A stretch of DNA of 14,312 nucleotides, taken from assembly GCA_948562205.1 (NCBI GenBank), contig CAOYAN010000033.1, forward strand, positions 1 to 14,312. Reading direction: 5' to 3'. The stretch comes from an uncultured Clostridia bacterium (GTDB lineage: Bacteria; Bacillota; Clostridia; TANB77; CAG-465). The position numbers were made by a program, and so were the translations under genes. The notes under the pieces are model-generated. The model was not told where the DNA came from. It did no database searches and worked only from the letters and a program-made list of their open reading frames with translations. Each line of letters begins with the position of its first letter. The stretch's first letter is position 1. Below are positions 1 to 8,444 of this stretch, piece after piece.

Positions 1-5
1 AAAAG

Positions 6-14
6 TGGTATAAT
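6..14 (+). promoter_or_regulatory. Extended -10 promoter for the left-end early genes
   Basis: TGGTATAAT is a perfect extended -10 element (TGN followed by TATAAT). No -35 box can be seen because the window starts five bases upstream. It lies about 27 bases before the first gene, which has the ribosome binding site AAAGGAAAGTG. A near-copy faces inward from the other end of the window at the same distance from the edge. Confidence 0.7.
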
Positions 15-40
15 AATTATAGAAAGGAAAGTGATATATT

Positions 41-385
41 ATGAAAGTTATAAAAAAATATGATTATGAATTAATAGAGAGAATAGCAAGAATGGAGAGT
101 GAATTAATAAGAGGAATTAACAAGCAAAGAGAATTAGAAAGTCAAAGAAAACACGAATTAATATATAAATATGGAAAAGAAAAAAGCATAGATTTTAAAG
201 TAGATAAAGAATATACTATATTATATGAACAAAGTGAAGGTTACGGAAAATATACTAAATATCAAACTTATATTAGAGAAATCAAAGATTATGAAATAAA
301 AATTGAAAATATTACAAATTGTTATCTAGTAACAAATAAAGGTAGATTTAAAATTGATAATATACTAGGTATAATAAAAGAATAG
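41..385 (+). CDS. Early hypothetical protein, 114 aa
   Basis: I do not recognise this protein. It is the first gene after the left-end promoter and starts at an ATG preceded by AAAGGAAAGTG at good spacing. The N-terminal half (about residues 1-55) is charged and probably helical, rich in Lys, Glu and Arg. The C-terminal half alternates hydrophobic and charged residues like a small beta-rich domain and contains a YGKYTKYQTY stretch. No transmembrane segment or signal peptide is visible. Its position, ahead of the terminal protein and polymerase, is where phi29-type phages carry small early replication or host-takeover proteins. That context is the only clue to its role. Confidence 0.8.
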   Translation: MKVIKKYDYELIERIARMESELIRGINKQRELESQRKHELIYKYGKEKSIDFKVDKEYTILYEQSEGYGKYTKYQTYIREIKDYEIKIENITNCYLVTNKGRFKIDNILGIIKE

Positions 386-402
386 AAAGAGAGGTGATAT
401 AA

Positions 403-681
403 ATGATATTAAATAAAGAAATGTTTGGAACATTAATAAGTGAGTTAGGATTTATTCCACTTAATAAAATAATATATAAATATTATAATGATAAATATGT
501 AGCAATAAATGAAAGAGGAACAGTCTATATAGGAAAAATGAGAACTGTATTAAATACTAATGGAAGTATAGATGTAAATTTTGAAATATTATTTGATGAT
601 ATAATAGATACTTATGATTTATTTGTAAAAGATATTGAATATTTAGAAAAAAAGAATGATATTAAAATTGATTTTATTTAA
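403..681 (+). CDS. Early hypothetical protein, 92 aa
   Basis: I do not recognise this protein. It follows the first gene by 17 bases and has a strong ribosome binding site (AGAGAGGTGAT) before the ATG. It is 92 aa and mildly acidic towards the C-terminus, with a central hydrophobic and charged pattern (residues about 40-70) suggesting a small alpha/beta domain. There are no membrane segments or Cys/His clusters. It is almost certainly co-transcribed with its neighbours, and the next gene is the terminal-protein candidate, so a role in early replication is possible but is only inferred from position. Confidence 0.8.
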   Translation: MILNKEMFGTLISELGFIPLNKIIYKYYNDKYVAINERGTVYIGKMRTVLNTNGSIDVNFEILFDDIIDTYDLFVKDIEYLEKKNDIKIDFI

Positions 682-695
682 GAGGGTGATATTAT

Positions 696-1283
696 ATGGC
701 ACGTAAAAAAAATGATTTAAGTGCAAAAAAAGTGGATCTTTACAATGAATTAAAAAATGAAGCAAAAAAAGCTAATAGACGTATTAAAAATATTGACAAA
801 AAATTTGGTAAATCAACATGGGGAGTAAGACGACTAGAGAGTCGTCTATCTTCTGTTCCGATAGATGCATGGAGTAAATATGGCAGAATAAAGGTAAACA
901 AAAAAATGAGTATTGCGCAACTTGAAGCAACGCTAAAAGCTACAAAAAATTTTCTAGCAAGTCAAACAAGTACAATAACAGGAATTAGGAAACAAATAAA
1001 AAATGTAAAAAAAGGAATTAGAAAAAGTATGTCCTCTCCTACTGTTAGAATTACAAATGATGAGACGGAAAAATTATATAATATGTTATCTGATTTTAAT
1101 GTAAGAACTTTTGTTGATAATATGGGAGCTTCTGAATTTTGGGACATATATTTAACATCTAAGAGAAAAAATCTATCTGAGGAAGACTTTGGGGAGCAAT
1201 TATTAAATTATTATGAAAATGGAAATGATGAGGAATTAAAAGAAGATATTAATAAGATATATAATAAATATTTTAAAAAATAA
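696..1283 (+). CDS. Probable DNA terminal protein, 195 aa
   Basis: This is the best candidate for the terminal protein, which provides the priming hydroxyl for protein-primed replication and stays covalently bound to the genome ends. The call rests mainly on position: in phi29 and relatives the terminal protein gene sits directly beside the DNA polymerase, as here (13-base gap). The protein is very basic in its first 110 residues (Lys/Arg-rich, predicted helical), has a central SSVPIDAWSKYGRIKV segment, and ends in an acidic Asp/Glu-rich tail. It is shorter than phi29 gp3 (266 aa). The priming Ser, Thr or Tyr cannot be identified by eye. The start is fixed by AAGAGGGTGAT before the ATG. Confidence 0.6.
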   Translation: MARKKNDLSAKKVDLYNELKNEAKKANRRIKNIDKKFGKSTWGVRRLESRLSSVPIDAWSKYGRIKVNKKMSIAQLEATLKATKNFLASQTSTITGIRKQIKNVKKGIRKSMSSPTVRITNDETEKLYNMLSDFNVRTFVDNMGASEFWDIYLTSKRKNLSEEDFGEQLLNYYENGNDEELKEDINKIYNKYFKK

Positions 1284-1296
1284 GTAGGTAGATAAT

Positions 1297-3406
1297 ATGA
1301 AATATTGGACTGAATATAAAGGACATAGTATGAAAATAATAGGAAAAAAAGAAAAATATGATGATACTATTTATAGTTTTGATATTGAAACTACTAGTTA
1401 TTTTATTTTAGAAAATAATATATATAACGCCAGCAAATATATTGATTTATCTGAAAAAGAAAAAGAAAAAAGTATAGGTGGTGGATTTATGTATATTTGG
1501 ATGTTATCAATTAATGAAAATGTATATTATGGTAGGACATGGGAAGAATTAGAATTATTTTTTAAAATTATTGATTATGATAAAAGTGTTACAAAAATAA
1601 TATTTGTACATAATTTATCATTTGAATTTCAATTTTTAATAAATAAATTTGAATTTGAAGAAGTACTAGCAAGAAAATCACATAAAGTTATGAAATGTAA
1701 ACTTAAAGATTATAATATAGAATTTAGATGTACATATATGATGAGTAATTGCGCATTAAAAAAATTACCTGATTTATATAACTTACCTGTACAAAAAATG
1801 GTTGGTGATTTAGATTATGATATATTAAGAATATCTAAAACACCTTTAACAGAAAAAGAACTAAAATATTGTGAAAATGACTGTTTAGTGGTATATGAAT
1901 ATATTAAGTATGAAAAAACAAATTATGAAAATGTAAAAAAAATTCCACTTACAAATACAGGACAAGTTAGACGTGAATTAAAAGAAAGAATTTATAAAGA
2001 TTATAAATATAAAAGACAAGTAAAAAAAGCAATAAATACTGATCCTCATATTTATAATTTATTACAGGAAGCATTTATGGGACGGTTATACTCATGCAAA
2101 TTGGATATATACTGATGAGATTTTAGAAAATATAACAAGCTATGATTTCACGTCTTCTTACCCGTTTGTAATGGTTTCTGAGCGATACCCGTCATCTGAA
2201 TTTAGAAAATGCAGACTACAAAAACGTGATGATATGATAGATAATTTTGCCTATTTATTGGTTGTGAAATTTAATAATATAAAATGTAAATATTTTAACA
2301 ATTTTATATCTGTTTCAAAATGCAGAAAAATAAAAGGTGGAAAATATGATAATGGACGTTTGATATGTGCTGAAGAGATTGAAATAGTATTAACTGATGT
2401 AGATTTTAAATTTATATTTAATACATATAAATTTGATGATTATGAAATAATAGAAGCCTATTATTCAAAGTATAATTATCTTCCCGAGTTATATATGAAT
2501 TTTGTTCTTGAAAAATATGTAAAAAAGACAGAGTATAAAGATGTAGAGGGAAAAGAACTAAACTATATAAAAGAAAAAAATAAATTTAATGCTTTGTATG
2601 GAATGTCTGTTACAAATACTATACGTGATGAGGTCATATTTGATGAATTAGGGTGGCATGAAGAGGAGATCTCTAATGAAGAGATAGAGAAAAAACTATT
2701 GGAAGAAAAAAATAAAACATTTTTATCTTTTGCATATGGGGTTTGGGTTACTGCATGGGCTAGAAAAAATTTACTAGAAAATGTTATAAAGCTTGATGAG
2801 TATGTAGTATATTGTGATACGGATAGTATCAAACTAAAGCAAGGATTTGACAAAAATATAATTAATAATTATAATAAAAGTGTAATCGAAAAAATAAAAA
2901 ATGTATCAAATCTTTTAGAAATTGACATAAAAAAATACAAACCTAAAGATAAAAAAGGAAATGAGCGAATGCTTGGACTTTTTGAAAATGATGGTATATA
3001 TAAAAAATTTATAACGCAAGGTGCTAAAAAATATTGTTATATTAAAGAAAAAGAAAATGAAAAAATAAAAGATACAGATAATATAGTAAAAAAAGGAAAA
3101 ACTAAATCTGAAGTTTTAGAAATAACTATAGCAGGAGTGCCAAAACGTGGCGCACGAGAACTTAAAAAAATTGAAGATTTTAAAGATAATTTAGTTTTTC
3201 ATTTTGAAAATACAAATAAAAATTTATTGTTATATGTAGACGATATGTCCCCTACTCTAATTACAGATTATTTAGGAAATGAGGAAATAATAACAGATAA
3301 ACACGCATGTGTAATATTGCCTACTACATATATACTTGGAAAAAGTGAGGAATATACAAAGTTAATATCTGATGATAGCTCTAAAAGAGCAATTTATAAG
3401 GAGTGA
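1297..3406 (+). CDS. Protein-primed family-B DNA polymerase, read through a +1 shift (702 aa)
   Basis: This enzyme replicates the genome from the terminal protein and proofreads with a 3'-5' exonuclease. Exo I is DIE at residues 29-31, Exo II is HNLSFEF near 105-111, and Exo III is YCEND at 191-195. The YxGG-type motif (FMGG, 260-263) leads into GYTHANW. Polymerase motif A is DFTSSYP (283-289), motif B is the KFNALYG region (about 429-435), motif C is YCDTDS (505-510), and a KKY motif lies near 577-579. The reading frame is split. Codon 263 is CGG in the starting frame, which ends at a TGA just before 2116. Skipping C2083 gives GGT (Gly), continues in the +1 frame and completes the GG motif. 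At 702 aa it is longer than phi29 polymerase (575 aa). Its TGA stop overlaps the next gene's region. Confidence 0.93.
2083..2086 (+). other. +1 frameshift site CGGT in the DNA polymerase
   Basis: The zero frame reads GGA CGG TTA, while the functional continuation reads GGA (C) GGT TAT. Homology pins the shift here, because residues on both sides belong to the same short conserved stretch (FMG | GYT, compared with RGGFTW in phi29 polymerase). The zero frame stops about 30 bases later, and the +1 frame has a stop about 50 bases upstream. This is one of four identical-type sites in the window. Confidence 0.85.
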
Positions 3407-3411
3407 TTAAA

Positions 3412-3693
3412 ATGAATATATTTAAGAAAAAAAGTTTTAATGTAAATAAAGTTATGAATAAGATAAGTAGAGATTTAAAAATTTGTTTTGCGTACTCTGA
3501 AATGGAATTAGATTACATAAAATATGAGCAGAGTGGCAGTAATATAATATTAAATATACATTGGTATGATAAATATAGTTGTGAACGTGGAATTTATATA
3601 AAATATAAATTTAAAGAATTAGAAATATTAGAAAATAGTGAAAATTATGAATATGAATTATCTGAAATTTGGGAGGTTATAGAAAATGAGTAA
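3412..3693 (+). CDS. Hypothetical protein, about 93 aa
   Basis: I do not recognise this protein. I chose ATG 3412 over the GTG at 3403 because AAGGAGTG lies 6-7 bases upstream of it. The GTG would overlap the polymerase stop and sit inside the ribosome binding site. The protein begins with a Lys-rich segment, then has alternating hydrophobic and charged residues, with Cys in ICFAY and YSCERG, and an acidic end. It has no membrane segments. It is the first of three small, tightly packed or overlapping genes between the polymerase and the packaging ATPase, all co-transcribed. No function can be inferred beyond that. Confidence 0.75.
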   Translation: MNIFKKKSFNVNKVMNKISRDLKICFAYSEMELDYIKYEQSGSNIILNIHWYDKYSCERGIYIKYKFKELEILENSENYEYELSEIWEVIENE

Positions 3694-3889
3694 AATGAAT
3701 AATGAGGATTATATTTTTATAAAAAATTTTAACAAAATAAAAATAAAAAATATTTGTGAAAAATTACAAATTGATCGTCCAAACATATTAAAAGGAAAAG
3801 CAAGTGATGAAAAATTATTTGCAGTTAGACGAGAAATTGAAAAAGAATATGCAAGTTTATATTTAAAGGAGAAGATAGAGAATGAATGA
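3686..3889 (+). CDS. Small helix-turn-helix-like protein, 67 aa
   Basis: This small basic protein overlaps the previous gene by 8 bases and has GGGAGG upstream. Residues 18-45 (IKNICEKLQIDRPNILKGKA) resemble a helix-turn-helix: a helix ending in CEKLQID, a short turn, then a recognition-like helix. A Lys/Glu-rich helix follows. Small Cro-like proteins of this kind could regulate phage transcription. This is a by-eye pattern match rather than a family assignment, so DNA binding is only a suggestion. The next gene overlaps its end by 8 bases, which indicates translational coupling. Confidence 0.65.
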   Translation: MSKMNNEDYIFIKNFNKIKIKNICEKLQIDRPNILKGKASDEKLFAVRREIEKEYASLYLKEKIENE

Positions 3890-4112
3890 AAAATATTTAG
3901 AAAAAAATAAACAAATAAAATTAATAAAAGATAATGTAGAATTAATTTTTAATGATTGTTTTTCTGAAATTTATGATCTTATAGAAGAAATTGATTTATC
4001 TAATGAAAGTATTGATCGATTACATTTTGTATTAAAAAAAGATATGAAACATTGTATCATATATATGGTACAATATCTTATAGAAAGAGGATTTAAAAAT
4101 GAAACAGATTAA
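3882..4112 (+). CDS. Hypothetical protein, 76 aa
   Basis: I do not recognise this protein. It starts 8 bases inside the previous gene, preceded by AAGGAGAAGATAG, and ends 14 bases inside the packaging ATPase gene, so the three genes are translationally coupled. It is 76 aa and predicted mostly helical: a Lys/Asn-rich N-terminus, an acidic middle (EIYDLIEEIDLSNESID), and a C-terminal helix with Cys, Met and Tyr (HCIIYMVQYLIERG). There is no signal peptide. The close coupling to the ATPase might mean a packaging-related role, but nothing in the sequence shows this. Confidence 0.7.
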   Translation: MNEKYLEKNKQIKLIKDNVELIFNDCFSEIYDLIEEIDLSNESIDRLHFVLKKDMKHCIIYMVQYLIERGFKNETD

Positions 4113-5194
4113 ATATTATAGTAGTGAAAAAATATCGGCTCTAGGTTTTAACTTTAATATAATTTTTGGAGAAAGAAGCAACGGCAAAAGCTATGATTTA
4201 AAACATAAAAAGCGGTGTTGAAAAATATTTCAGTACAGGAAAAAGATTTGTTTTAGTGCGCAGAATTTATGAGGAATTTAAACGCGGAATGGTTGAACAA
4301 TATTTTAAAGATGTTGACATAAATAAAATAAGTAATGGAAAGTATGATGGATTTACATTATATAATGGAAAAATATATTTTACAAAATTCGACGAAAAAG
4401 AATTAAAATTTAAACGTACGTTTGATTATTGCGGTTATGCGATGGCGCTAAATCTTGAGCAAAATTATGCAGGTGGAAGTTTTTTAGATGTAGAAGACAT
4501 AATATTTGAAGAATTTATGTCTAGAAAAAATTATTTAAAAGATGAGCCAAAAAAACTTATGTCCCTTTATTGTACAATAGATAGAAAAAGAGGAACAACA
4601 AAATGCTGGTTAGTTGGAAATACAATATCTAGGGTTTGTCCTTATTTAGAGGAGTGGGGATTACATAATATTGTAGCAAAACAAAAGCAAGGACAAATAA
4701 AGACTGTAGAAATTGAGCAAGAGATGTATGAAGAGACAGAAAAAATAGGAATAGCGATTGAATATTGTATATCTACAGGAGTTAGTTCACACACTATAGG
4801 TAGTAGTGCTGGAATGTTAAATAATGGTGAATGGCAGGTTGATAATCAGCCACTATTTAAACAAAAGAAAAAAGATTTTAATATATATTATAGAATATTT
4901 TTTGAATATAAAGGGTTTAGATTTATTGGTGAATATCTAGTAAATAAAAAAAATCCGATGGAACGTATATGGTTTATCTACCCTAAATACACGGAAATAT
5001 ACGGACGTGTTATTGTATTTTCAGACAATGTAAAAGAAAATATATTTTGGCAAAAAGATATTTATAATTTGACATTTAAAAATAAAATGTTACAAACAAT
5101 TTTTAATGAATTTAGAGAAAGTACCATATTTTTTAGTGACAATTTAACGGGTACAGATTTTAAACAAGCTATAGATTTTAGTATTAAAAAATAA
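4099..5194 (+). CDS. Genome-packaging (encapsidation) ATPase, gp16-like, read through a +1 shift (364 aa)
   Basis: This is the ATPase that pumps DNA into the prohead through the portal. In phi29 the equivalent is gp16 (332 aa). The Walker A motif GERSNGKS is at residues 24-31. Walker B is IIFEEF near 134-139. A motor-like LVGNTISRVCPYLEEWGL segment follows. The true start is ATG 4099, with AAAGAGG upstream, and the Walker A lies entirely before the frame break. Codon 39 is CGG in the starting frame, which stops at TGA 4219-4221. Skipping C4213 gives GGT and continues into VEKYFSTGKRFVLVRR, the expected segment after Walker A. The +1 frame has a stop at 4199-4201, so the shift must fall within about 20 bases. 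Confidence 0.92.
4213..4216 (+). other. +1 frameshift site CGGT in the packaging ATPase
   Basis: The zero frame reads AAG CGG TGT TGA, while the functional continuation reads AAG (C) GGT GTT GAA. The window in which a shift can occur is 4202-4221, bounded by stops in the two frames. A run of A bases also lies in the window, so a homopolymer error is the alternative here. The presence of in-frame CGG followed by T matches the other three sites. Confidence 0.8.
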
Positions 5195-5209
5195 AGAGGA
5201 GTGAATATT

Positions 5210-6803
5210 ATGAGTTATAATAGTAAAATTATTTTATGTAAAGGAATTAAAATGGACAGAGATTACAAAGACGTAATTAATTATACAGAAGAACAACTGA
5301 TAAATTTATGTTTAGAACATAAAGTTGTTGACGCTTCCGATTTTAATTTTGTTCGAGAAAACAGAGGACAATTAAATGTCCCCTACTCTATTGATATTTG
5401 TTTACAAGCAAATTATATGGCTTTTCAAAATCCTGATTATAGCGGAAAATGGTTTTTTGCGTGGGTTGATGAAGTACATTTTGTAGCTCCGGGAACTACA
5501 AAAATTATGTTTACAATAGATTATTGGTCTACATGGTTTTATAAATTTAATGTTGGGCAGTGTTTTGTAGAAAGGGAACATGTTGAACAGGACAGAATAG
5601 GTCAACATACATTAGAAGAAAATATTGAAACAGGAGAATATTATCAGATGTTTCCTGATCTAGATGACAATATACCATCTTTAAATGTCTTAAGTTATAT
5701 TATGTCAACTACAAGTGAATTAACATTAACAAATAATGTTATAACCGTTGTTGATCCACGGTCAAACTGGTGGAATATATAATGGAATTTTTGGTGGTAG
5801 TAATTATTATATAGGAAACGCTGATGCAATAGTAGAAGCTATAAATAGTATTAATCGAGCTAGCAAAATTGATACTATTAATGGATTATTTACTTTTCCA
5901 TCTGCTTTAGTTGGACAGGTACAAGAAATTGGACATGGATTATATAAAATATCTAATACTAATAATGCATATGGAGAAGTTGCAAAAATAAAAATTCCAA
6001 CTACTCTAAATGGTTATGTACCAAGAAATAATAAGTTATTTGTATACCCTTATAATTATCTAGCAGTTGACAACGCAGGTGGACAAAGCAATATATATCG
6101 ATACGAATTTTTTGAAAATGTACAAAATAATGAAATAACATTTAATATAAGAAGTGCTATAACTCCTGGCGGATCTATAAGAATGGAGCCTGTAAATTAT
6201 AATGGGGACGCAGGATTTGTAAATGGTTTACCACTTGCAAAATTTCCTATTTGTAATTGGGCAGTCGATATGTATACGAATTGGTTAACACAAAATAGTG
6301 TAAATATTGGTGGATTTGATATATCAGCTGACTTAGTAAATACTGTTGGAAGCGGATTAAATGCTTCTACTCAAGCTGTTACTGGAAATATTCAAGGAGC
6401 TTTTACTAGTGTTTTTAATTCTATGTTACAAACAAAACAACATTCATTATTGCCAACAGTTGCAAAAGGAAATTTAAACGCAGGAGACGTAATAGCTTCT
6501 AGCAATAAATTAAATTATCATTTTTGTAAAATGTGCGTACGTGTAGAATATGCAAGAAAAATCGATGAATTTTTCACACGTTTTGGATATAAAGTTAACA
6601 GACTTACTACACCATATATTAATATTCGACCATACTGGGATTATTTAAAAATTGGTGGAGAAGAAGATTTAGGAAGTGGTGAAATGCCACAGGTTGCAAT
6701 AGATACTATAAATCAATGTGCAAGAAATGGCGTAACAATTTGGCACGATCACGCGGTTATCGGTGATTATACATTAGATAATTCAGCACCTATAAAAGAA
6801 TAA
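5210..6803 (+). CDS. Tail knob protein, gp9-like, read through a +1 shift (530 aa)
   Basis: This is the distal tail tube or knob protein, equivalent to phi29 gp9 (599 aa), which forms the tail tip and the membrane-penetrating pore. The N-terminal half has the family's WFFAWVDEVHF, TIDYWSTWFY and CFVEREHVEQDRIGQH blocks. The C-terminal half has FFTRFGYKVNRL, an RPYWDYLK block, and GVTIWHDHAVIGDYTLDN near the end. I chose ATG 5210, preceded by AAGAGGAGTG, over the GTG inside that ribosome binding site. Codon 184 is CGG in the starting frame, which runs into a TAA at 5780. Skipping C5759 gives GGT and the continuation GQTGGIYNGIFGG. The shift is confined to 5745-5782. It ends at the convergent terminator. 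Confidence 0.92.
5759..5762 (+). other. +1 frameshift site CGGT in the tail knob gene
   Basis: The zero frame reads CCA CGG TCA, while the functional continuation reads CCA (C) GGT CAA. An upstream stop in the +1 frame (TAA 5742-5744) and the zero-frame stop (5780-5782) leave under 40 bases for the shift. This interval contains exactly one CGG and no homopolymer longer than three. Confidence 0.85.
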
Positions 6804-6815
6804 TTTCACGTGAAA
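6804..6815. promoter_or_regulatory. parS-like site 1, perfect core
   Basis: TTTCACGTGAAA is a perfect 12-bp palindrome identical to the core of the bacterial ParB/Spo0J site parS (TGTTTCACGTGAAACA). It lies immediately after the tail-knob stop codon and abuts the convergent terminator. The outermost bases differ from the 16-bp consensus at three positions. Confidence 0.6.
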
Positions 6816-6840
6816 AAAGAGGACATTTTGTCCTCTTTTT
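6814..6840. terminator. Bidirectional terminator between convergent units
   Basis: A 12-bp stem pairs 6814-6825 (AAAAAGAGGACA) with 6829-6840 (TGTCCTCTTTTT) around a three-base loop. A T tract flanks it on either strand. It sits between the plus-strand tail knob gene and the minus-strand spike gene, so it can end both transcripts. Confidence 0.9.
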
Positions 6841-8425
6841 AGTTTACGTAATTTCCATTTAAATTAAATTCCATTGGTTTATAATTAAATCTAATTCTAG
6901 TTACATTATTTATATTTAATTGACTTTGCGCCTGTTCTAATCCATTATTAACTTGTCTGTGTATAACTCCTAGTGTTGCTTTATTTCCATGTAATACAAA
7001 ATACCCGTATAGATTTCTATATAAAACTTGGCTATTTTCATTGTAGCGAATTAACATAATATTTGGTATATACATATTAGCGTACATTGGTCTAATATTT
7101 GGTAAATTGCTAACACTTAAAAGTTCTAATTCTTGATTATATAATAAATTTGAACTTGAATTTTCTATTGGATCTATAAAATCTGGCTCGTTTAGTATTA
7201 AGGAAATATTACCATTATTAAATAGAGTTATTACTTCTAAATTACTGTTACCTTGCCCAAATGGAAGTAATGTTACAGTATTTGATGATGATACATTACA
7301 ACCGCCATAAAGGAAAGCTTCAAAAAGTTTTGCTCCTAAATATTGATAACCGATATTATTAGGGTGATGCAAATCTCCTGTTTGGTCAAAATTTTTTATG
7401 TAATCCGATTTTAGTATATACTCTGCATTATTTAAATAAAATCCACCATAAATATTTATATTAGAATATGCAGGAAGCACTACCATTTGCATATTGTATC
7501 TGCGAGTCATTGCAGTGTCTGTAAAAGCTCCATCGGCTCCTACCATTCCTAAATACACTTTTGCATTAGGGAAATTTTGATTTACATAAGTCATAAAATT
7601 GCTTATTGCAATTTCAATTAAATCCTGTGTAGTCGCACTATCTTTTGCGTCATTATAGCCTCCCGCTACAACAATATATTTTACTTTCGTTTTATCTCCT
7701 GTATACCCGTTTTGTAAAGCTTCTTCAAACGTGCTATTACTAGTAGATCCTTTAGTAACAAATCCGCCACCGCTTTCTCCTATTATTTGATACTCTGTAG
7801 CTTGTAAATTTGCATAATTTACAAAATAATTAGCCCAACCTAAAATCGTACCACCTTTACCGTTATTTCCTAAAATATAACTATCACCTAAAAATATTGT
7901 AAATCTATCATTGAGTTTACTATCTAAATTATTTACTTGTGTTTGTAAATTTGTAATACTATTTGTATTTTTTAAAATGTCTGCTTGTGCAACTGCTATA
8001 TCATTTGTATTATGTTCTAACTCTTCATTTAATTCGCTGAAAATATCTTGGTTTATAATTTTTGCAAGTGTTCCATCTGTTGCCATTTGGTCTAATTTAG
8101 TATTTACTTCTTCTTGTACATCTAAATTTCCAAAATAACTGTTTACATAATTCATTAGTTCTACATATGCGTTATAAAGTCCTGTTACGTTATATTCCAT
8201 ATTTGAAGTATTTTCTGTTACTGTACTTAAAATATTTACAATTTGGCACATTAAAGAATAGTTATCCATTTCTTGTAAACTGCTCTCTATAAATGGAAAT
8301 TGGTTCATCATCATAAATTTAAAAGGTGTCATACACATTCCTTTATAAGATTTTTGGTCTGGCAAATTGTTTATTGGCATTGGTTTATATGCTTTTTGAT
8401 CAGGTATATTATTTATATCACTCAT
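6839..8425 (-). CDS. Tail spike / receptor-binding protein with SGNH (GDSL) hydrolase domain, 528 aa
   Basis: This is probably the host-binding appendage, in the role of phi29 gp12, with an esterase-type enzyme that may deacetylate cell-surface glycan. The N-terminus carries a short duplication (INNIPDQKAYK, then INNLPDQKSYK, residues 4-30), likely a virion anchor. Residues about 102-125 hold the VQEEVNTKLDQMATDGTL module, a pattern I associate with phage receptor-binding proteins of gut Firmicutes. A coiled-coil-like segment (135-172) follows. The SGNH domain begins at GDS (180-182, nucleophile Ser182), with the oxyanion Gly region near 217-221, GGYND (Asn258), and DLHHP (Asp351, His354). 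The last 150 residues form an unassigned C-terminal domain. The start has AAGGAGATGAT upstream. It is the last gene of the late minus-strand unit. Confidence 0.88.
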   Translation of the reverse strand: MSDINNIPDQKAYKPMPINNLPDQKSYKGMCMTPFKFMMMNQFPFIESSLQEMDNYSLMCQIVNILSTVTENTSNMEYNVTGLYNAYVELMNYVNSYFGNLDVQEEVNTKLDQMATDGTLAKIINQDIFSELNEELEHNTNDIAVAQADILKNTNSITNLQTQVNNLDSKLNDRFTIFLGDSYILGNNGKGGTILGWANYFVNYANLQATEYQIIGESGGGFVTKGSTSNSTFEEALQNGYTGDKTKVKYIVVAGGYNDAKDSATTQDLIEIAISNFMTYVNQNFPNAKVYLGMVGADGAFTDTAMTRRYNMQMVVLPAYSNINIYGGFYLNNAEYILKSDYIKNFDQTGDLHHPNNIGYQYLGAKLFEAFLYGGCNVSSSNTVTLLPFGQGNSNLEVITLFNNGNISLILNEPDFIDPIENSSSNLLYNQELELLSVSNLPNIRPMYANMYIPNIMLIRYNENSQVLYRNLYGYFVLHGNKATLGVIHRQVNNGLEQAQSQLNINNVTRIRFNYKPMEFNLNGNYVN

Positions 8426-8444
8426 TTTTAATCATCTCCTTATA

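Noticed and set aside
2083..2170. Intron or intein splitting the polymerase gene
   Set aside because: Conserved residues continue without a gap once one base is skipped, so there is no inserted sequence to remove.
2563..2853. Minus-strand open frame of 96 codons inside the polymerase
   Set aside because: Antisense shadow of a gene with clear polymerase motifs B and C. It has no credible ribosome binding site and low-complexity Ser/Phe content.
3189..3207. TTTTCA-TTT-TGAAAA as a sixth parS-like site
   Set aside because: The half sites are separated and lack the CACGTG centre. It reads as ordinary AT-rich coding sequence.
4200..4203. Extra A in a homopolymer as the cause of the ATPase frameshift
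   Set aside because: Possible for this site alone, but the in-frame CGG followed by T at this and the other three breaks gives one explanation for all four.
7911..8138. Plus-strand Cys/Ser-rich open frame opposite the tail spike
   Set aside because: Antisense of the coiled-coil region of the spike, with no ribosome binding site.
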